A stretch of DNA of 26,857 bases from Akkermansiaceae bacterium (GTDB lineage: Bacteria; Verrucomicrobiota; Verrucomicrobiia; Verrucomicrobiales; Akkermansiaceae): positions 1-26,857 of the forward strand of contig JABHEX010000151.1 of NCBI GenBank assembly GCA_018676385.1, given 5' to 3'. Made by a program: the position numbers and the translations under genes. Within the stretch, counting starts at the first letter, position 1. Each line of letters starts with the position of its first letter. The notes under the pieces were generated by a model. It did not search any database, was not told the origin of the DNA, and saw nothing but the letters and a program-made list of their open reading frames with translations. Shown piece after piece: positions 23,272-26,857 of this stretch.

Positions 23272-24720
23272 ATGATGAACTTAATACAATTATTACGATG
23301 CGCAGCAGTTGCCGTCATTTTTCAATCTGTTGTTACGGCTGGGGAAAAGCCAAACATCATCGTGATTTTTACGGACGACCAAGGTTATGCTGATTTAGGG
23401 TGCCAAGGTTCGTTAAAGGATTTGAAAACGCCACATATTGACCAACTGGCCCAAGACGGTGTGCGTTGTATTAGTGGTTATATTACAGCCCCCCAATGCA
23501 TTCCCTCGCGTGCCGGATTATTGAGTGGTCGTGATCAGAATCGCTTTGGGCTCGATGCCAATGGCATTATTCCAATGCCACTTGATGAGTTTTTGATTCC
23601 GCAGCGCTTACAAAAAGCGGGCTACGTCACAGGTATGGTAGGGAAATGGCATCTCGATCCTAATCACAGTTCAAAAGAATGGATTCGAGAGCACATGCCC
23701 GATGTCGAGGTGGACAAGCGCAAGAAGGTTGCGATCCCGCACAAGCTGGCACGTCCGTATTTTCCAGATAAACGAGGATTCACCGATGTCTTTTGCGGAC
23801 ATACTCAGAGTTACTGGGCTAATTTTGATTTGGATGGCAAGGATGTGAAACCAGCCAAGCAGCTACGCAAAAAGGGGTATCGACTCGACATTCAGACAGA
23901 TGCCGCGTTGTCATTCATCGACAGGAATACCAAAAACCCATTCTTCCTCTATTTGCCGTATTTTGCACCTCATGTTCCACTCGATGCGACGGAGAAATAC
24001 TTGAAGCGATTTCCTGGGAAAATGCCTGAACGCCGTCGTATAGCACTTGCCATGATGGCCGCCATTGACGATGGGGTGGGACGAATTCGAGATCGATTGG
24101 CTGATCACAAATTGACGGAAAATACCTTGATCTTTTTTATCAGCGATAATGGTGCGCCGCTGAAGGCTGATATGAAGGATCTCCCTCTGTCACATAAAAA
24201 GGGAGCGTGGAATGGATCGCGCAATGATCCCTGGGTGGGTGAAAAAGGAATGCTTACCGAAGGCGGCATTCGAGTTCCATTTATCGTGACTTGGCCTAGT
24301 AGATTGCCGACCGGAAAAATATACAAGCATCCTGTCAGCTCGCTGGATGTCGGGGCGACCGCTGTCGAGCTGGCAGGCTTATCAAAAGATTCAAAGCTAG
24401 ATGGAATGAACCTCATCCCTCACCTGACCGATAAGGTAAAGGCACCTCCTCACAAGAAGTTGTTTTGGCGGTTTTGGCGACAGGCAGCCGTGCGCGAAGG
24501 CAAATGGAAATATTACCAAGCTGGTGACCGCAAGTATCTTTTTGATTTAAGTAGTCCTGAACACGAAAAGGTGAATCTGATCAAGAAATATCCGGTGTTG
24601 GCTGCTGAACTCGAGGCATCACTTCAATCGTGGGCAAAAACACTCAAAAACCCGGGTTTTCCGACTGGCAAACTCAACGGTGCTGAACTTAAATGGGTTA
24701 ATCACTTCCTAGCTAAATAG
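23272..24720 (+). CDS. Secreted formylglycine-dependent sulfatase (arylsulfatase family)
   Basis: The 482-residue protein has a signal peptide (cut probably after VVTA, residue 23) and starts the mature chain GEKPNIIVIFTDDQGYADLGC, with metal ligands Asp35 and Asp36. The maturation motif is Cys76-I-P-S-R80 followed by AGLLSGR, so Cys76 becomes formylglycine. MVGKWHL and FFISDNGAP supply the other conserved Lys, His, Asp and Asn. The C-terminal subdomain ends with a typical LFDLSSPEHEKVNLIKKYP. The enzyme removes sulfate esters outside the cytoplasm, probably from algal or host polysaccharides. The maturase is not in the window. A small basic-protein gene follows by 12 bp and is probably cotranscribed. 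Confidence 0.95.
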   Translation: MMNLIQLLRCAAVAVIFQSVVTAGEKPNIIVIFTDDQGYADLGCQGSLKDLKTPHIDQLAQDGVRCISGYITAPQCIPSRAGLLSGRDQNRFGLDANGIIPMPLDEFLIPQRLQKAGYVTGMVGKWHLDPNHSSKEWIREHMPDVEVDKRKKVAIPHKLARPYFPDKRGFTDVFCGHTQSYWANFDLDGKDVKPAKQLRKKGYRLDIQTDAALSFIDRNTKNPFFLYLPYFAPHVPLDATEKYLKRFPGKMPERRRIALAMMAAIDDGVGRIRDRLADHKLTENTLIFFISDNGAPLKADMKDLPLSHKKGAWNGSRNDPWVGEKGMLTEGGIRVPFIVTWPSRLPTGKIYKHPVSSLDVGATAVELAGLSKDSKLDGMNLIPHLTDKVKAPPHKKLFWRFWRQAAVREGKWKYYQAGDRKYLFDLSSPEHEKVNLIKKYPVLAAELEASLQSWAKTLKNPGFPTGKLNGAELKWVNHFLAK

Positions 24721-24732
24721 ATTAAAAAATGC

Positions 24733-25005
24733 ATGCCTGCTAAGAAAAAGAAAACGGACAATCCGCTAGTGGGCAAGGCGTTGATTAAGGAAGTCAATCG
24801 CCGCATTCGTGCTGCCCGCAGCTACTGGAATGCCCATAATAATCGGGCATGTCGGGGGGAGCGAGAAAAGGCGATGAAGCTCTACCAATCGCTGACTAAA
24901 GAGCAGCGCGAGCAAGTGCCGCAAACGTTGCGGGTGTGGCTACGCTATCGAAGTGAGAAATACTTTGGTGAACACAGAACAAAACCGAGCAGTGGCAGGA
25001 AGTGA
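24733..25005 (+). CDS. Small basic hypothetical protein
   Basis: The 90-residue protein starts MPAKKKKTDNPLVGKALI and is rich in Lys and Arg. I do not recognise a named family. The region 15-80 is predicted mainly helical (KEVNRRIRAARSYWNAHNNRA, REKAMKLYQSLTKEQREQVP, LRVWLRYRSEKYFG). There is no signal peptide, membrane segment or metal motif. It starts 12 bp after the sulfatase stop, so it is probably in that operon. The positive charge suggests nucleic-acid or ribosome contact, but nothing more can be said. The strongly ordered amphipathic pattern and clean start and stop argue for a real gene rather than a chance frame. Confidence 0.65.
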   Translation: MPAKKKKTDNPLVGKALIKEVNRRIRAARSYWNAHNNRACRGEREKAMKLYQSLTKEQREQVPQTLRVWLRYRSEKYFGEHRTKPSSGRK

Positions 25006-25041
25006 TACAGAAGATTCTGTAATTTGGTGAATCAGTGATTC
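25006..25041. terminator. Two tandem palindromes between convergent genes
   Basis: TACAGA-AGAT-TCTGTA (25006-25021) and GAATCA-G-TGATTC (25029-25041) are each perfect 6-bp hairpins placed 7 bases apart. The second overlaps the last codons of the convergent Gfo/Idh/MocA gene. Being symmetric they can act on either strand as a short bidirectional terminator. There is no T run. Confidence 0.4.
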
Positions 25042-26336
25042 AGCTCTACGGGTGTGCCGCCGTTGATGCGCGACTGTTCAGCAGCAAATCCGATCAGGTG
25101 GCCTTCGACAGAGTTCTCAATGAGTGAGCTATCGGATCCTTTTCCACGGAAGATGGCATCCATAGCGTTAACCAATCCATAGTCACCGCCACCGTGGCCT
25201 TGATAGCCGTCGTCATTGATTTCATCAAGGTCAACGAATTTTGTTTCTCCGCTTTCATGATCGCGAATGCTAATGTCGTGACCCGAGATGATTTTATGTT
25301 CATCGCCTCCTCGCAGGCATGCCTTGGTTCCAAAAACTTCCAACGCTCTACCGCAATCAAACGCAGTCATGGTCAGACTGGCCGTGCTGCCGTTTTCAAA
25401 GTCCATGTTCACGACCTGATGATCGACAGCATCGTTATCACACTTCCAGACGCAGCGTCCCCAAGCACATGTTTTCAACCATTCAGCGACCTCTTCTTTA
25501 GTACGCTCAGTTGGGTGGGGGTAGATCATTCTGAGCCAACGCTCGTGTTTGTCTAGATAGTGATGGGCATCATACATACAGCTTCCTCCTTGAGGAGCAG
25601 CATGCGGACATCCGTCAGTGCAGCGGGCGGTGGCTCCCTCAGGCGCATGGGATTCATTGAAGTAGGAAAGCCGGCCGTATGAGCTAACACTTTTACACTG
25701 GCTGCCTAACAGCCACGCGATATAATCGGTGTCGTGACTGCACTTGGCGATGATCATCGGGGTGCTCTCACTTGTCTTTGCCCAGTGGCCGCGAACGTAG
25801 GAATGCCCGTGATGCCAAGCATCAACTCCCTCATGGGCGTGCATGGAGATGACGTCGCCGAGCTGTCCCGACCGAATAATCTCATGCACCTTCGAGTAAA
25901 AGGGTGTGTAGCGTAGAACAAAGCAGAGCAGAATCTTACGGTCATACTTTTTTGCCAGCTCGGTCAGTTCGAGAGTTTCCTCAAGTGTTTGCGCGGCTGG
26001 TTTTTCCAGTAGTAGATGGTATCCTTTCTCGAGTGCCTTTTTAGCGGGTTCGAAGTGGTAGTTGTCCTGGGTGCCAATGAAGGCAACATCAGCCATCCGT
26101 TCTTCAGCGAGTAGTTCGTCCGCTGAGGCAAAACTTTTAAAGTCGGGGTTATTGGAAATTTTACTCAGTGTGTCACGTCTCTCTGGGACAGGATCGGCTC
26201 CTGCCACCACGGTGTAGCGGTCACCCAAGCCGACGGCGATTTCCAAATAGGTTCTGGCACGAGACCCGCAGCCAATGGCCGCAATGGTTAGGGGAGATGC
26301 TTGGTTTGGCATGGGCAGAGACTGCACCAAACCCAT
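25032..26336 (-). CDS. Gfo/Idh/MocA-family oxidoreductase with cysteine-rich insert
   Basis: The 434-residue protein has the Rossmann loop IAAIGCGSRARTYLE (GxGxxA type), VVAGADP, the LLEKPAAQT motif (Glu111-Lys112-Pro113), and the catalytic helix IIAKCSHDTDYIAWLLG (Lys198, His201, Asp204). A segment in the C-terminal domain contains six cysteines: Cys239, Cys243, Cys253, Cys290, Cys295 and Cys299 (RCTDGCPHAAPQGGSC and CAWGRCVWKC). This appears in a subfamily of Gfo/Idh proteins and might bind metal, which is not proven. No signal peptide. The ATG at 26336 or the in-frame ATG at 26312 (MPNQASP) could be the start. It follows the SH3-BamE gene by 6 bp. Confidence 0.85.
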   Translation of the reverse strand: MGLVQSLPMPNQASPLTIAAIGCGSRARTYLEIAVGLGDRYTVVAGADPVPERRDTLSKISNNPDFKSFASADELLAEERMADVAFIGTQDNYHFEPAKKALEKGYHLLLEKPAAQTLEETLELTELAKKYDRKILLCFVLRYTPFYSKVHEIIRSGQLGDVISMHAHEGVDAWHHGHSYVRGHWAKTSESTPMIIAKCSHDTDYIAWLLGSQCKSVSSYGRLSYFNESHAPEGATARCTDGCPHAAPQGGSCMYDAHHYLDKHERWLRMIYPHPTERTKEEVAEWLKTCAWGRCVWKCDNDAVDHQVVNMDFENGSTASLTMTAFDCGRALEVFGTKACLRGGDEHKIISGHDISIRDHESGETKFVDLDEINDDGYQGHGGGDYGLVNAMDAIFRGKGSDSSLIENSVEGHLIGFAAEQSRINGGTPVELNH

Positions 26337-26342
26337 CTCGGA

Positions 26343-26857
26343 TTACCAGTGGAAAATCACTGGAGCCGGCACGATGCGGATTTTGCCAGGGCCGTTGTTT
26401 TTCTTTCTGGTGAGTGATGTGACCACGTTGTCTTTAAATTTGACGGTGGTGCGGGAGCGTTCTTCAACGGTCACATGAGAGAGCTGTCGGTAAACTTGGC
26501 CAGTATGAGGATCGACGGTTTTCCTATAGTGTTTTTGTTCTTCGGTGATGACGTAGTCCCATTTCCCCGACTGACCATCGCGGGTTTGTACAATCTCAGT
26601 TTCTGTGGGCTCACCGAGTGAAGTTTGGACTTCATCGAGGGTCATGCCGATGGCGACATCCTTATTGGCGATCAAGTCCTTAACTATCAATTGGCGTTTG
26701 TAGAGTTGTTTAAGATTGCTGATGAAATCCTTGTCCTTGGACGCGAGATGATTTGGATTTACCCAGCCTGTAACTCCTGCATGACTTGCTTTGCCTTTAA
26801 CGCAGTAGGCTTTTTCGGTCATGGCGATGAGCTCTACCTTGGTGTTTGTCTTAAATA
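26343..26857 (-). CDS. SH3/BamE-like protein, C-terminal part (5' partial)
   Basis: The frame is open to the window edge on the - strand, so the gene is 5' partial. An internal ATG at 26822 would give 159 residues, but the codons upstream of it continue FKTNTKVELIAMTEKAYCVKG without a stop and look like a natural part of a bacterial SH3 domain. The fold is supported by VTGWVNPNHL, the usual SH3 end. After a charged linker, IGMTLDEVQTSLGEPTETEI resembles the start of a SmpA/BamE (OmlA) domain. The end is basic (RKKNNGPGKIRIV). It may be periplasmic or lipid-anchored, but the N-terminus is outside the window. It lies in the same direction as the Cys-rich Gfo/Idh gene. Confidence 0.6.
   Translation of the reverse strand, partial: FKTNTKVELIAMTEKAYCVKGKASHAGVTGWVNPNHLASKDKDFISNLKQLYKRQLIVKDLIANKDVAIGMTLDEVQTSLGEPTETEIVQTRDGQSGKWDYVITEEQKHYRKTVDPHTGQVYRQLSHVTVEERSRTTVKFKDNVVTSLTRKKNNGPGKIRIVPAPVIFHW

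Noticed and set aside
1..26857. CRISPR array, prophage or insertion sequence
   Set aside because: No evenly spaced repeats with spacers, no transposase, integrase or phage structural motifs, and no terminal inverted repeats with target duplication were seen.

Overview
The window reads as a chromosomal segment from a PVC-superphylum bacterium, most likely a marine or aquatic member of Verrucomicrobiota. Grounds: the pairing of a PSCyt2/PSD1 (DUF1549/DUF1553) protein with a Tat-exported DUF1501 protein, a DUF1080 protein, a secreted formylglycine-type sulfatase, several Gfo/Idh/MocA oxidoreductases, and frequent starts without a Shine-Dalgarno sequence. The assignment rests on gene content and family knowledge only; no phylogeny was run.

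Layout. (1) 1-3890 is a housekeeping block on the + strand: 3' end of prs, then rplY, pth, rpsF, ssb and thrC, with intrinsic terminators after rplY and ssb. (2) 3936-7225 holds the exported DUF1549/DUF1553 and DUF1501 pair. (3) 7325-7410 is tRNA-Tyr(GTA), followed at once by a perfect 17-bp hairpin. (4) 7533-17515 is the most unusual part: a PAS-AraC regulator diverging from a tightly packed operon of nine + strand genes (SDR, PfkB kinase, UPF0309 SIS protein, FAD oxidoreductase, MetE catalytic-domain protein, UlaG-like metallo-hydrolase, phosphotriesterase-family hydrolase, two Gfo/Idh/MocA oxidoreductases). The genes overlap by 4 bp or are separated by 1-36 bp. A two-domain DUF1080 protein follows. 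The regulator/operon gap contains a 16-bp direct repeat spaced exactly 21 bp, which is the geometry expected for an AraC-family operator. (5) 18785-19897 on the - strand encodes a bacterial nitric oxide synthase oxygenase with heme cysteine and arginine-binding glutamate conserved and no reductase domain. (6) 20032-25005 is a secreted polymer or ester module: a predicted beta-propeller glycosidase-like protein (-), a PhoD-like phosphodiesterase/phosphatase (+), a sulfatase (+) and a small basic protein (+). (7) 25032-26857 on the - strand holds a third, cysteine-rich Gfo/Idh/MocA protein and the 3' part of an SH3/BamE-like protein cut by the window edge.

How it may work together (inference). 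The regulator probably senses a small molecule with its PAS domain and switches on the nine-gene operon. The encoded set (three or more NAD(P)-type oxidoreductases, one flavin oxidoreductase, one sugar kinase, one phosphosugar-binding SIS protein, two metal hydrolases of lactonase-containing families and a zinc methyltransferase core) is what one would expect for intracellular breakdown of a modified, possibly O- or N-methylated, sugar or cyclitol. The combination matches no pathway I can name. No transporter and no aldolase are encoded in the cluster. No gene-free stretch exceeds 300 bases.
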